Of a stretch of DNA of 55,155 bases, positions 8,350 through 15,543 are shown in pieces. Where the stretch lies: positions 1-55,155 of IMG/VR virus record IMGVR_UViG_3300050343_000224; one strand, 5' to 3'. Source of the stretch: a virus. Position numbers and translations under genes: made by a program. The notes under the pieces are model-generated. The model did not search any database and had not been told where the DNA came from. It saw only the letters and a list, made by a program, of their open reading frames with translations. How positions within the stretch are numbered: the stretch's first letter is position 1; the number at the start of each line of letters is the position of its first letter.

Positions 8350-9167
8350 TGGCAAAAAACCTGCGGAACAGCATTGCCACCAGCCTCAATATTGGGCTGC
8401 GCCAAAGCTTGACTAGCGGTCTAGTCGAAACTTGGACGCCTGCTCTACTCAGTGGTTTGCAGTTATGGCTAGATGCCGACGATGCGTCAACAATCACAGA
8501 AAGCAGCGGCAGCGTAAGTCAATGGGATGACAAGAGCGGCAATGGTAACGATGCAGTTCAAGGAACCGGAATAAGCAGGCCAAACTACGGATCTCAAACT
8601 ATTAACTCAAAGAATGTTGTAAATTTTTCCGGTGGTAAATTTATGACTACAGGTTATCCACCTGCGCTAAATAGAACCATTGCCATGGTTGTTCAATACA
8701 GCAGTTTAGCTCAATTAAGGGTCGCAATGGGTGCTAGGGAATCAGTCGACGAAAGATCATACTTTGGGATTAATCAGGGTCGCGTAAGAGCTGGTGTTGC
8801 CAACTTATCCTCGCTAAACGGAACTGGCGGTATCGCAACCTATACAACATACACTCAAATCTTAAAACACGGTCAAGGAGCAGTAAATAGAGAGGTCCAT
8901 CATTATCTTGATGGGACAGAGGATATTGACCAAACCTTCACGGGAGACATTGGCAGCGGTCAGAATTACATGATCGGGGGGTTCAACGACCGAGGTGGAG
9001 TTCATAATCAACAATACAGCGGTCTAATGGGTGAGATGATAATTACAGGCAACATGCTGGGCGATTCAGATCGTCAAAAACTTGAGGGTTATCTGGCTCA
9101 TAAATGGGGGCACACAGCAAGTCTTCCTGCTGACCACCCGTATAAAAGCTCGACTCCTATAGCTTGA
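8349..9167 (+). CDS. Concanavalin A-like lectin (LamG-type) protein, 272 aa
   Basis: Residues about 35-70 contain LSGLQLWLDADDASTI and WDDKSGNGNDA, the entry motif of LamG-like jelly-roll domains. The C-terminus carries RQKLEGYLAHKWG followed by LPADHPY, a tail found on many such aquatic phage and bacterial lectin proteins. The fold binds carbohydrate, so the protein probably helps attach the virion to cell-surface glycans. It is in the fibre gene cluster, consistent with this. No signal peptide is seen. Confidence 0.8.
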   Translation: MAKNLRNSIATSLNIGLRQSLTSGLVETWTPALLSGLQLWLDADDASTITESSGSVSQWDDKSGNGNDAVQGTGISRPNYGSQTINSKNVVNFSGGKFMTTGYPPALNRTIAMVVQYSSLAQLRVAMGARESVDERSYFGINQGRVRAGVANLSSLNGTGGIATYTTYTQILKHGQGAVNREVHHYLDGTEDIDQTFTGDIGSGQNYMIGGFNDRGGVHNQQYSGLMGEMIITGNMLGDSDRQKLEGYLAHKWGHTASLPADHPYKSSTPIA

Positions 9168-9502
9168 TGACCTACGTTCTTTTCAATACTGAGCAAGAAG
9201 CACTAGCAGCAGAGTCGCAGGCTGTGGCCAATGTTCGTGCGTTTGCATCGGTTCATGCTCCTGAACGGCTATCTGCTGATGGCAGTTTGATTGGATTCAA
9301 TGCAGCATCAGGTAATCTTGCTCCTGAAGCACAACATGTTGAAAAATGGGCAGTGCCGCAGCAGTATGTAGAAGGTTGGGCGTGGCCGGTGCCTACGCGG
9401 GGGGATATTGATCTAATGCCGGTTGAGTCATTTATGGAGAATGTTGGTGGTGTGATTGTTGATGATGTAACGCCGCTATTTTCTTCCAGTAAGATTGAGT
9501 AG
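9167..9502 (+). CDS. Hypothetical protein, 111 aa
   Basis: ATG at 9167 overlaps the TGA of the lectin gene, and is preferred over a TTG three bases earlier. The sequence starts MTYVLFNTEQEALAAESQAV and has several Trp residues (EKWAVPQQYVEGWAWPVPTR). No membrane segment or enzyme motif is seen. It belongs to the fibre-to-lysis transition. Small proteins with this look occur beside cyanophage fibre genes, possibly as fibre-assembly factors. Function unknown. Confidence 0.7.
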   Translation: MTYVLFNTEQEALAAESQAVANVRAFASVHAPERLSADGSLIGFNAASGNLAPEAQHVEKWAVPQQYVEGWAWPVPTRGDIDLMPVESFMENVGGVIVDDVTPLFSSSKIE

Positions 9503-9520
9503 ACGCCTGTCGATCAAGTA

Positions 9521-9649
9521 ATGGATTCCCGCACTTACGAGAATTGGAGAAAAGTAAAAAAAGCCTTAGAAATTGCTGGTAAAACTGATTGCATGTTTTA
9601 CAAACGTGCTGTGACGATATTGGCTGGCAAGCCAGATCCGCTAAAATGA
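9521..9649 (+). CDS. Small basic protein, 42 aa
   Basis: The 42-residue frame starts at ATG 9521 and ends at TGA 9647-9649: MDSRTYENWRKVKKALEIAG, then a KTDCMFYKRAVTILAGKP segment. It is too short for a usual length cut-off but has a clear helical, compact look and fits between neighbours. I recall similar short proteins in marine cyanophages and cyanobacteria, without a known function. A weak AGTA spacer precedes the start. Confidence 0.6.
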   Translation: MDSRTYENWRKVKKALEIAGKTDCMFYKRAVTILAGKPDPLK

Positions 9650-9670
9650 CAAGACAGAAGCGCGTAAGTC

Positions 9671-9952
9671 GTGATTGAAATCTACGCAGCCATTCTGGGC
9701 GCGACTCTTGGTATCGCAGGGATGAACATCTCTGGATTTACCAGGCGCACCAGTGAAAGTCGTGAAGCGGTTATTCGCCTCACTGCCGGGGTCGAGTCTA
9801 TTGCAACCAAGCTTGAAGATTTACATCAAGACATGAAGGCCGAAAAGGTTCAGGCCACTGCTGATCGTCGTGAAATCTACGAACGGTTGAATGATCACGG
9901 CAACCGAATAATTGTGCTGGAAAGTACTAGAGCTAGAATCAACGCAGATTAA
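9671..9952 (+). CDS. Membrane-anchored coiled-coil protein (holin or spanin candidate), 93 aa
   Basis: The GTG start gives one N-terminal hydrophobic segment (IYAAILGATLGIAGM) followed by a charged helix rich in Glu, Arg and Leu. The topology, one membrane anchor plus coiled coil, occurs in inner spanins and in some holin-associated proteins. It precedes another small membrane peptide and the endolysin, which supports a lysis role. No definite family was recognised. Confidence 0.6.
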   Translation: MIEIYAAILGATLGIAGMNISGFTRRTSESREAVIRLTAGVESIATKLEDLHQDMKAEKVQATADRREIYERLNDHGNRIIVLESTRARINAD

Positions 9953-9963
9953 TGGAGTGACCA

Positions 9964-10113
9964 ATGGGCATCGAAGAAGTTTTGGCGCACCCAGCCTTCT
10001 GGATCGTCGTCGCTGCAGCTAGTGAGCTGATCGGCATGAGCAAGCTTAAGGATAATTCTGTTGTCCAGTTGCTGTTTCATGCGCTTCAAGCGTTAAAGCC
10101 AAAAAAGGGCTGA
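9964..10113 (+). CDS. Small membrane protein (holin candidate), 49 aa
   Basis: ATG at 9964, TGA at 10111-10113. The 49-residue product begins MGIEEVLAHPAFWIVVAAAS, has a single hydrophobic helix, then a basic C-terminus ending KPKKG. Size, one helix and a lysine-rich tail fit small class-III-like holins, and the endolysin is 200 bases downstream. It may act with the preceding membrane protein. The lysis assignment is an inference from topology and location. Confidence 0.6.
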   Translation: MGIEEVLAHPAFWIVVAAASELIGMSKLKDNSVVQLLFHALQALKPKKG

Positions 10114-10133
10114 TCCCCGCTGACGGGCGGTGG

Positions 10134-10325
10134 TTGCTGAGATTCTCGACAAGATCGCCGCTTGAAGGATTGAAGCGCGAGATTCAACGTCGCAAGTTTG
10201 AGGCAACATTACAGCCTCGAATCGATGCTGAGGTTAAGCGATGGCATGAATCACAGCCGCCAGTCATGCCACCCGCCAAAATCGACGACCTGCATATCAA
10301 ATCGCCCTGGAATGATGAACAGTAA
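10134..10325 (+). CDS. Small basic protein, 63 aa
   Basis: The frame starts at TTG 10134 since no ATG or GTG is available, and ends with TAA at 10323-10325, overlapping the start of the endolysin by about ten bases. The product is helical and basic at the start (LKREIQRRKFEATLQPRIDA) and proline-rich near the end. The tight overlap suggests translational coupling with the endolysin. No family is recognised and the start is uncertain. Confidence 0.5.
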   Translation: MLRFSTRSPLEGLKREIQRRKFEATLQPRIDAEVKRWHESQPPVMPPAKIDDLHIKSPWNDEQ

Positions 10326-11382
10326 ACCGATCACATTTGATCAACTTTTCAGATATTACAGAGGCTTGCCCCATCAAATGGCGGCAATTCAGCTTTTGGA
10401 AGCTGATATTAAAGAGAACGGGTACGACGTTGCAATGCGGCGAGACAGGCCGTGGTTCGCGGTTTGGAGCCAGTCCGGCAAACAACGCAACTATCAAGCT
10501 GGAATTGAGCTTATAAAGCACTTTGAATCGTTTCACCATGACGCATACATATGTCCTGCCGGGGTGTGGTCACTGGGCTGGGGGAATACGACGAAGGCTG
10601 ACGGTTCACCGGTAGTTCCTGGCGACCGGATCAGCCAAGAAGACGGGGATGCGCTGCTACAAAAAACGATTGATGGCATCATCGTAAACCTGGCTAGATC
10701 CATCCCTTACTGGTCAGCCATGAAGGAGCATCAGCAATCGGCGCTGATCAGTTTTGCATTTAATCTGGGAAGCTACTTTTACGGCCAAGACGGCTTCGAG
10801 ACGATCAGCCGTTGCTTGCGTGAGCGGACTTACAAAAGCGTGCCGGCGGCATTGCTGCTCTACTGTAATCCGGGCAGCACGTTTGAAGCTGGCCTAACCC
10901 GCAGGCGCAAAGCAGAAGGCCAGCTATGGGCTGGTGAACAAGCTGCAGCACCAGAACCCGCCAAGATCCGGCCTGAGTCACCATTTAGCACCCGGCTGAC
11001 ACCACACATCACGCTAGGTGAGTTTGCGCTTGGCCAAGAGGCAAGGCGTTTTGAGCATCAATACCAAGTGGACATGGCCGCTGAACTGGCGGCATTCTTA
11101 GAGCGTGTTCGCGTCAAATTTGGCGGCAAGCCAATCATTATCACGTCTGGTTACAGGCCACCAGAGATAAACAGATCGGTTGGTGGTGCTAGCGGGTCAG
11201 AGCACCTCTACCCAGTGCCGGGAGAGGGCGCTGTTGATTTCTATGTGCAAGGCGCTGACATTTATGCAGTACAAGAATGGTGTGACCAAAATTGGCCGCA
11301 CAGCCTTGGCTATGGCTCTAGCAAGGGATTCGTCCATCTAGGCATTCGAGAGGGCGGTCCTAAGGTACGCTGGAACTACTAA
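10315..11382 (+). CDS. Two-domain endolysin: GH24-like lysozyme plus M15 peptidase
   Basis: Residues about 60-205 resemble GH24 (T4/P22-type) lysozymes: IKHFESFHHDAY holds the likely catalytic Glu and GVWSLGWGNTT is the conserved beta-hairpin. Residues about 230-355 match zinc peptidases of the M15 family: SGYRPP, then SEHLYPVPGEGAVDFYV with metal-binding His and Asp, then GFVHLGIR with the last His. One domain would cut the glycan strand and the other the peptide stem of the cell wall. Two ATGs in tandem (10312, 10315) open the domain; a longer upstream extension overlaps the previous gene and is rejected. No signal peptide, so holin-dependent export is expected. Confidence 0.88.
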   Translation: MNSKPITFDQLFRYYRGLPHQMAAIQLLEADIKENGYDVAMRRDRPWFAVWSQSGKQRNYQAGIELIKHFESFHHDAYICPAGVWSLGWGNTTKADGSPVVPGDRISQEDGDALLQKTIDGIIVNLARSIPYWSAMKEHQQSALISFAFNLGSYFYGQDGFETISRCLRERTYKSVPAALLLYCNPGSTFEAGLTRRRKAEGQLWAGEQAAAPEPAKIRPESPFSTRLTPHITLGEFALGQEARRFEHQYQVDMAAELAAFLERVRVKFGGKPIIITSGYRPPEINRSVGGASGSEHLYPVPGEGAVDFYVQGADIYAVQEWCDQNWPHSLGYGSSKGFVHLGIREGGPKVRWNY

Positions 11383-11394
11383 TTTGATTTGTTT

Positions 11395-11913
11395 TTGACT
11401 GTTCTTTGTGATTTCGAGATTGTATCGCTTTGCCACGGCGGAGCGATGGAAGACTGGTCTGAAGATCTAATTAACCCGGCCTCGCTTGACGTAAGGCTGG
11501 GCAGTGGGCTGATGATTGAAGTTGCTGGGCAAAAAGACCTGCTCCATGTGGATATTTCCAATAGAACAGAAAAGAACCCTTATCGATTGACGCCAGGTGA
11601 GTTTGTCTTGGCCGAAACGTATGAAACATTTAAGAAAATACCTGATCACATTTGTGCTCAGTTTGCGCTGAAATCAAGCAGGGCTAGGGAAGGATACGAT
11701 GCTCTTCTTGCCGGGTGGATAGATCCAGGCTTCTGCAACAGCAAACTTACCCTCGAATTGGTAAACGTAAGGCGTCATTACGATCTTCCGCTATACCCTG
11801 GGCTGAAGATCGGGCAGATTGTGTTTATGAGAATGAGCGAGGTTCCTGTAAATAGTTATTCAAAAACGGGTCGCTACAACGGTGACGCAGCGGTTCAGGG
11901 CAGTAAAGGTTAA
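11395..11913 (+). CDS. dcd: dCTP deaminase
   Basis: The 172-residue product carries the family signatures: LINPASLDVRLG near the start, ALKSSRAREG with the nucleotide-binding Ser and Arg, GWIDPGFCNSKLTLELVN with the catalytic Glu, and GRYNGDAAVQGSKG at the C-terminus. It converts dCTP to dUTP, feeding dTMP synthesis by the ThyX encoded nearby. I choose TTG at 11395 because MTVLCDFEI fits the usual family start; TTG at 11389 is an alternative. It lies alone between lysis genes and an HNH gene. Bifunctional deaminase/dUTPase activity cannot be excluded. Confidence 0.85.
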   Translation: MTVLCDFEIVSLCHGGAMEDWSEDLINPASLDVRLGSGLMIEVAGQKDLLHVDISNRTEKNPYRLTPGEFVLAETYETFKKIPDHICAQFALKSSRAREGYDALLAGWIDPGFCNSKLTLELVNVRRHYDLPLYPGLKIGQIVFMRMSEVPVNSYSKTGRYNGDAAVQGSKG

Positions 11914-11958
11914 AGCAAACCCCTTGGCTAGCATTAAGAAGCCTGATGGCAGCAGTGA

Positions 11959-12591
11959 GTGGCAGCTGAGTTCAGGCAATGCAGAAGGAGCAGTCTGTGC
12001 AGAGAATATCTGCCTATAGACCAGATGACTCACGGGAAAAACGGATGGGTGTGTGATCCCAGAAAGTGTCCCATGAGATCAGCCGAGAATGGCGTCTCTT
12101 ATCAAGTAGAAAAACGCTACCTAACGACTGCAACAATCATGTTCCTGACCTCAGCAAAGGAAGACCAGGATCCCGAAGAGTTCAGTGAAATCTTCGCATC
12201 AAGATTAGAGGAACTTACGGAAGAAATAGTAAGTTTCGATATGCAAGTCGTTCCACTAAGTGGTGGATTCGTTGGCCATGAAATCATAGGGTCAGAGCTT
12301 GTACCCAAAAAAGTAAGCAAGCATAGGTTTAGGCGTCAAATACTTGACGAGTGGGACAATCGCTGCGCCTACTGTGGCCAGCCCGGTGACACGCTGGATC
12401 ACATTCTCGCTAGATCTAAGGGAGGCAGCATGAGCGTTGTAAACAACCTTGTTTGTTGCTGCAAATTCTGCAATGGATCAAAATCTGACCGACCAATGAA
12501 GAAATGGTTTCGTGAGCAACCATTCTGGACCCAAGAGCAGGAAGACCTTATCAGCTACTGGATGGAACATGGAACACTGGACGGGCTTTAG
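11959..12591 (+). CDS. HNH endonuclease, 210 aa
   Basis: The C-terminal part contains the HNH core: RCAYCGQPGDTLDHILARSK, then VVNNLVCCCKFCNGSKSD. Paired cysteines bind zinc and DHI plus NN form the catalytic loop. The N-terminus has another Cys cluster (QCRRSSLCREY, then VCDPRKC). This is likely a free-standing homing or nicking endonuclease. The 3' end overlaps a minus-strand gene by four bases, marking a convergent junction. A GTG start is used; the true start could be the ATG at 11946 only if the frame differed, which it does. Confidence 0.82.
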   Translation: MAAEFRQCRRSSLCREYLPIDQMTHGKNGWVCDPRKCPMRSAENGVSYQVEKRYLTTATIMFLTSAKEDQDPEEFSEIFASRLEELTEEIVSFDMQVVPLSGGFVGHEIIGSELVPKKVSKHRFRRQILDEWDNRCAYCGQPGDTLDHILARSKGGSMSVVNNLVCCCKFCNGSKSDRPMKKWFREQPFWTQEQEDLISYWMEHGTLDGL

Positions 12592-12830
12592 GGCTCCATC
12601 ATGTGATACAGGTAAGTTTTTGCACGCCAAAAATCATCTGAATACCTGCAGGTAGCTCCGCCTGGACTGCAAGACCTGTAATAAACGCCTTGCTTGCTAT
12701 CGTGCAAAATTTCAATGTAAAACCCATTGCCAAAATTTATTGCCCAGCTGGGTACGTCAGTCGTCGAACCAGAACGCCGAGCATTGGCTGGCAAATCTTC
12801 CGCCACTTGATTTACCCTCGGCAAAACCAA
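12588..12830 (-). CDS. Hypothetical protein, up to 80 aa
   Basis: This is the last gene of the long minus-strand operon. The longest frame starts inside the preceding gene, with internal GTG and TTG starts available nearer its end, so the N-terminus is uncertain. The C-terminal part is convincing in composition: SWAINFGNGFYIEILHDSKQ, a pair of cysteines, and YSDDFWRAKTYLYHMM. No family is recognised. It converges on the HNH gene. Confidence 0.45.
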   Translation of the reverse strand: MVLPRVNQVAEDLPANARRSGSTTDVPSWAINFGNGFYIEILHDSKQGVYYRSCSPGGATCRYSDDFWRAKTYLYHMMEP

Positions 12831-13065
12831 GACTGCACTCTGATTTTACAAGCTTCCAGTGCAAGCACTGCCAGCAACGCGGTTTTGGATCAGCAACTGC
12901 TCGCAAATCAGCAAAAAGTTGCTCACCCTGCAGTATCGCGCTTTCAGCTGTTACAGCATTAAGAGCTATCTCGAAAATATCGGCGTTTGTTTTTATAGTG
13001 GCTATCCACTCGCCGCTGTTGTCAGAAACGTTTAACTTTCCAGAATGCGAGCGATGACTGGTCAT
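12757..13065 (-). CDS. Cys-rich small protein, 102 aa
   Basis: The ATG overlaps the TGA of the upstream gene (ATGA). The C-terminal 40 residues hold a four-Cys pattern, CWQCLHW, then ECSLGFAEG, then ASQCSAFWF, which looks like a small zinc-binding or disulphide knot seen in phage hypothetical proteins. The N-terminal half is helical. The gene is in the minus-strand early operon. Function unknown. Confidence 0.65.
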   Translation of the reverse strand: MTSHRSHSGKLNVSDNSGEWIATIKTNADIFEIALNAVTAESAILQGEQLFADLRAVADPKPRCWQCLHWKLVKSECSLGFAEGKSSGGRFASQCSAFWFDD

Positions 13066-13235
13066 TCGGGGCGATTGAGAAAAAAAGCTTTTAGTTCTTG
13101 AGCTGCTGCCTGTGCGTCTGACTCAGTTTGCTCCGGGTTGCCCCAATAAACAACTTTTCCATCAAAATACCAGGGATTGAAGTAGGGTTCTACCCCGTGT
13201 GCGATTAATTTTACGCCTGTTTCGGAAGTGTTCAT
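13062..13235 (-). CDS. Hypothetical protein, 57 aa
   Basis: A 57-residue frame runs from the ATG at 13235 to TGA at 13062-13064 and is coupled to the next gene by a four-base overlap. The sequence starts MNTSETGVKLIAHGVEPYF, contains the aromatic NPWYFDGKVVYWGNPEQ stretch and ends LNRPE. It is a plausible compact phage protein of unknown function. The AT-rich 40 bases before it could hold its promoter, since the next gene upstream is on the opposite strand. Confidence 0.6.
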   Translation of the reverse strand: MNTSETGVKLIAHGVEPYFNPWYFDGKVVYWGNPEQTESDAQAAAQELKAFFLNRPE

Positions 13236-13277
13236 TAAAATAAAACCGTAAAAACATTAAAATGAGATTGGTTTGAG

Positions 13278-13478
13278 ATGACAGCGGACGCAAGCAACAC
13301 CAATGAGCCAGTCGTCCAAATTTTAGCGTCAGAGTACATAGTGAAACTTTTACTTGAATCTGTCACTCTCAAGCTAGAAAAATGGCCTGGGGGTGATCCT
13401 GCAGAGCAAGAAGAGTTGATACGCCTCAAGAGTGTGCTTTTTGCGGCATCAATGGATTTGTTGTTAGATCGCAGTTGA
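13278..13478 (+). CDS. Small acidic helical protein, 66 aa
   Basis: This plus-strand gene is isolated inside the minus-strand early region. The product is 66 residues, mostly helical (QILASEYIVKLLLESVTLKL) with a conserved-looking KWPGGDPAEQEELIRLKSV segment. The frame on the opposite strand is poorer in composition. Directly after its stop is an extended -10 element and a structured intergenic sequence. Function unknown. Confidence 0.62.
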   Translation: MTADASNTNEPVVQILASEYIVKLLLESVTLKLEKWPGGDPAEQEELIRLKSVLFAASMDLLLDRS

Positions 13479-13483
13479 CAGCC

Positions 13484-13492
13484 TGATATAAT
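13484..13492 (+). promoter_or_regulatory. Extended -10 element TGATATAAT
   Basis: TGATATAAT is a perfect extended -10 (TGnTATAAT) lying 6-14 bases after the stop of the preceding gene. No good -35 is present at the usual spacing. The expected start point near 13499 is just ahead of the paired hairpins described next, so it could drive a small RNA. Confidence 0.45.
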
Positions 13493-13506
13493 TTTTCTTC
13501 AAACCA

Positions 13507-13587
13507 ATCTCAGGGTTGGCTTGTCCTGAGGTGCATGGGGATCGCCTGAACCAAGCCACGCAGGCGCGAGAGCCGGTGGCGTCCCCC
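13507..13587 (+). ncRNA. Candidate structured RNA with two kissing hairpins
   Basis: Hairpin 1 pairs CTCAGG (13509-13514) with CCTGAG (13525-13530) around the loop GTTGGCTTGT. Hairpin 2 pairs CGCCTG (13543-13548) with CAGGCG (13561-13566) around AACCAAGCCACG. The loops contain TGGCTTG and CAAGCCA, perfectly complementary over seven bases, so they can form a kissing or pseudoknot contact. GGGGA (13537-13541) can also pair with TCCCC (13582-13586) to enclose hairpin 2. The segment lies in a 116-base gap between convergent genes. The same pairs exist on the other strand, where it would be a 3' untranslated region; the -10 element favours the plus strand. No known RNA family was recognised. Confidence 0.5.
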
Positions 13588-13594
13588 CTTTACT

Positions 13595-13891
13595 TCAATC
13601 GTGATTTAAGATCACGTCTTGCTCCAAGGTCTGCAGCTCTTCAGCAGCGCAAATTCGCATCTGTTCATGCTCTGACGGGGTGGTAAAGCCATCCCAGCGA
13701 ACAGCAAGATACTTGCGCTGATGACCGTCTTTTCTGGCCTTGATCCTAAGCTCTGTTACTGTACCAAGCCGCGACGAGTAACGGCGTTGATTCTCCTGCT
13801 TAACAGCAAGCCCTAAGTGGATACGAGGCTTTTCAGCAACTCGATCACCAACGGCAAACTTAAACGGAGTGCGGCGCGATTCTTTTGTCAC
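13595..13891 (-). CDS. Hypothetical SH3/KOW-like protein, 98 aa
   Basis: I choose GTG at 13891, whose GTGA overlaps the ThyX stop; a longer frame would run into thyX. The product reads as a small beta-barrel: KFAVGDRVAEKPRIHLG, a variable loop, RLGTVTELRIKARKDG and KYLAVRWDGF, which resembles SH3 or KOW-type folds binding nucleic acid or protein. It is the last gene of this part of the minus operon. Function unknown. Confidence 0.65.
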   Translation of the reverse strand: MTKESRRTPFKFAVGDRVAEKPRIHLGLAVKQENQRRYSSRLGTVTELRIKARKDGHQRKYLAVRWDGFTTPSEHEQMRICAAEELQTLEQDVILNHD

Positions 13892-14613
13892 GGTGCTAAA
13901 CGGGCCTTGCCCCAGCGATTTTTCATGTACCAGGCGTGAACTGATGGAAACCACTGCTCAAAATGTGGAACCATAAGCTGGCACATCTGATGAATTTCTA
14001 TCTGTGCATCGGCTTTGCCCCGCAAGTCAAGGAAGTGCATAAGGGAGCGCAGGTTGAACGTTACGACAAAATGTTGGCGGTAGTCAAACGGCAGCACTCC
14101 TCTGGCGTGCTCCTCAGAGATACCGGCATCCAAAGCTTGCTTGTACCGGAGCGCAGAATCTTCACAGTGCTGCAGATCCTTAGCTCGTAGTCTCTCGTCG
14201 TATGTGTATCGCTTACCCTGGCGATTAGTGTAATCACCTACGGGACGCAGATAAAAAGCCTCTTCAACATCAACAATGCCCTCGGCCACGGCAGCAATGC
14301 GCTGGCCGGTGTAACGCATCGACTGGACATCCCAGCTGGTGCCTACCCGGTGCGTTCGTGCCTGTTGGATCACCGAGTGGGGAAAATAGCCAACAGCGAA
14401 CGTGATGCTTGCGTGTTCGAGTGGGCCATAATGGCCGCGACCTCCCAGCAGTAGGTGCTTGACAATTCGATCACCCGCATCTGGCTCGCTTAGGGGCTCG
14501 TCATGAAAGACCCAGCCCTCACAGTAATCCTGGTGCATGGCCTGCCAGCAGAGCGTGGCGGGATCCTTGGTTTGGCTTAGAACGCCAACCTGAAAACGTG
14601 GGTCAATTTTCAT
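13888..14613 (-). CDS. thyX: Flavin-dependent thymidylate synthase
   Basis: The 241-residue product carries the ThyX motif in the form ARTHRVGTSWDVQSMRYTG (about residues 84-103), a variant of the classical RHRxxSxNxxSxR and typical of cyanobacterial enzymes. The C-terminal FNLRSLMHFLDLRG is also diagnostic. It methylates dUMP to dTMP with methylene-tetrahydrofolate and FAD. dUMP would arise from the dUTP made by the phage dCTP deaminase. The start overlaps the preceding small gene and its stop overlaps the following GTG, so it is operonic. Confidence 0.93.
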   Translation of the reverse strand: MKIDPRFQVGVLSQTKDPATLCWQAMHQDYCEGWVFHDEPLSEPDAGDRIVKHLLLGGRGHYGPLEHASITFAVGYFPHSVIQQARTHRVGTSWDVQSMRYTGQRIAAVAEGIVDVEEAFYLRPVGDYTNRQGKRYTYDERLRAKDLQHCEDSALRYKQALDAGISEEHARGVLPFDYRQHFVVTFNLRSLMHFLDLRGKADAQIEIHQMCQLMVPHFEQWFPSVHAWYMKNRWGKARLAP

Positions 14614-14773
14614 TGCTGATATCCTTTACGAACATTCTCAGTTCATCATCATCTAATGAATCAACGGCTGACAAGAATCCAGCTGTGATTGCTGTAACCA
14701 GGCGTTGAGGGCTGATGACAGCCAGTAAGGCAAACTGCAAGCGAGTAAAAAGGCTGAATTTGACCCTAGTCAT
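14603..14773 (-). CDS. Small protein with hydrophobic N-terminus, 56 aa
   Basis: ATG at 14773 overlaps the stop of the Ala-rich gene (ATGA), and its TGA overlaps the first codons of thyX. The product starts MTRVKFSLFTRLQFALLAVI, a basic-hydrophobic stretch, then an acidic DSLDDDELRMFVKD tail. It may associate with a membrane or with ThyX, but nothing more can be said. Overlap on both sides argues that it is translated. Confidence 0.6.
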   Translation of the reverse strand: MTRVKFSLFTRLQFALLAVISPQRLVTAITAGFLSAVDSLDDDELRMFVKDISNEN

Positions 14774-15543
14774 TCGTTTTCCTCTTGGGTGTTAATTGGA
14801 GCTTCTTTGATTAGCTGTAGCAGAGTGTTGCGTTGACGGAGACGGACTGCGGCGTCGGCGGCGTCGGCGGCGTCGTCGGCGGCGTCGGCGGCGAAGGCAG
14901 CGGCGGCGTCGGCGGCGAAGGCAGCGGCGGCGTCGGCGACGTCGGCGGCGAAGGTGGCGGCGTCGGCGGCGCGGGCGGCGGAGGAGAAGGCGGCGGCTTC
15001 GGCGGCGGCGAAGGCGGCGTCGGCGGCGAAGGCGAAGGCGGCGGCGAAGGCGGCGAAGGCGAAGGCGTCGGCGGCGCGGGCGGCGCGGGCGGCGGACCGG
15101 GCAGCGGCGGCGGCGCGGGCGGCGGACCGGGCAGCGGCAACTGCTTCAGACCACTCTTTGCCATCTGCCAGTAAATCCATCCCTTCAATGACTGAGTCAA
15201 TACAGGCTTGAATATCATCAGGGACGGGCGGCAACGCTCGCAGTTCTGCAGCTAGGGATTGCCAGCTAACTCGCGTTAAATCTTTACCGTCAGAGCCAAC
15301 AGCTTCAGGCAGCGCAGCGAAGAAATCCGCCGCTTCATTAGAACAAAGCCCCTCAAAAATGGATTCAGCGATGAGGGTGACTATCAACGGGATACCATAT
15401 TCGGTCTCAATAAATCCAGGGTTGTTTGTACCGTTGGCGAGGCAACCTATGAAACAGGTTTTGTAGCTACCTTGAGCAACGCGATCAGCTGCTACGTGAG
15501 CTGCTACTTCGGCTTTGAGTTTTTGAAAGTTTTTAGTAAGCAT
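14770..15543 (-). CDS. Ala-rich helical repeat protein, 257 aa
   Basis: ATG at 15543 has a GGAG ribosome site eight bases upstream and is preferred over an upstream TTG-type start. Residues 1-130 form a normal globular domain (KLKAEVAAHVAADRVAQG, then CFIGCLANGTNN and an acidic helix). Residues about 133-240 are a run of Ala with Arg, Asp, Phe and Ser at intervals, expected to be one very long helix, followed by a normal C-terminus. N-terminal domains like this coupled to Ala-rich tails occur in phages and cyanobacteria, function unknown to me. The gene is in the early minus operon directly before a 56-aa gene and thyX. Confidence 0.75.
   Translation of the reverse strand: MLTKNFQKLKAEVAAHVAADRVAQGSYKTCFIGCLANGTNNPGFIETEYGIPLIVTLIAESIFEGLCSNEAADFFAALPEAVGSDGKDLTRVSWQSLAAELRALPPVPDDIQACIDSVIEGMDLLADGKEWSEAVAAARSAARAAAAARSAARAARAADAFAFAAFAAAFAFAADAAFAAAEAAAFSSAARAADAATFAADVADAAAAFAADAAAAFAADAADDAADAADAAVRLRQRNTLLQLIKEAPINTQEENE
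14860..15140 (-). repeat. GCN-codon low-complexity tract
   Basis: This tract is an irregular triplet repeat dominated by GCC/GAC codons on the minus strand (GGC/GTC on the plus strand), coding the Ala-rich helix. The other frames give Gly-rich and Pro-rich artefactual reading frames. Unit lengths vary, suggesting expansion and slippage. Confidence 0.8.

Noticed and set aside
10198-10314. N-terminal extension of the endolysin
   Set aside because: The extension overlaps the preceding gene out of frame and has no domain similarity; two ATGs at 10312-10317 give a natural start.
13475-13492. Complete sigma70 promoter TTGACA plus TATAAT
   Set aside because: The TTGACA is only six bases before TATAAT, far too close. 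Only the extended -10 reading was kept.
13507-13587. HDV-like, hammerhead or glutamine-riboswitch RNA
   Set aside because: The order of stems does not follow the HDV nesting, the hammerhead core CUGANGA/GAAA is missing and the glutamine-motif core is absent.
14833-15174. Plus-strand Gly-rich protein and minus-strand Pro-rich protein
   Set aside because: Both are alternative frames of the GCC/GAC repeat that encodes the Ala-rich helix; they lack ribosome sites and normal composition outside the tract.
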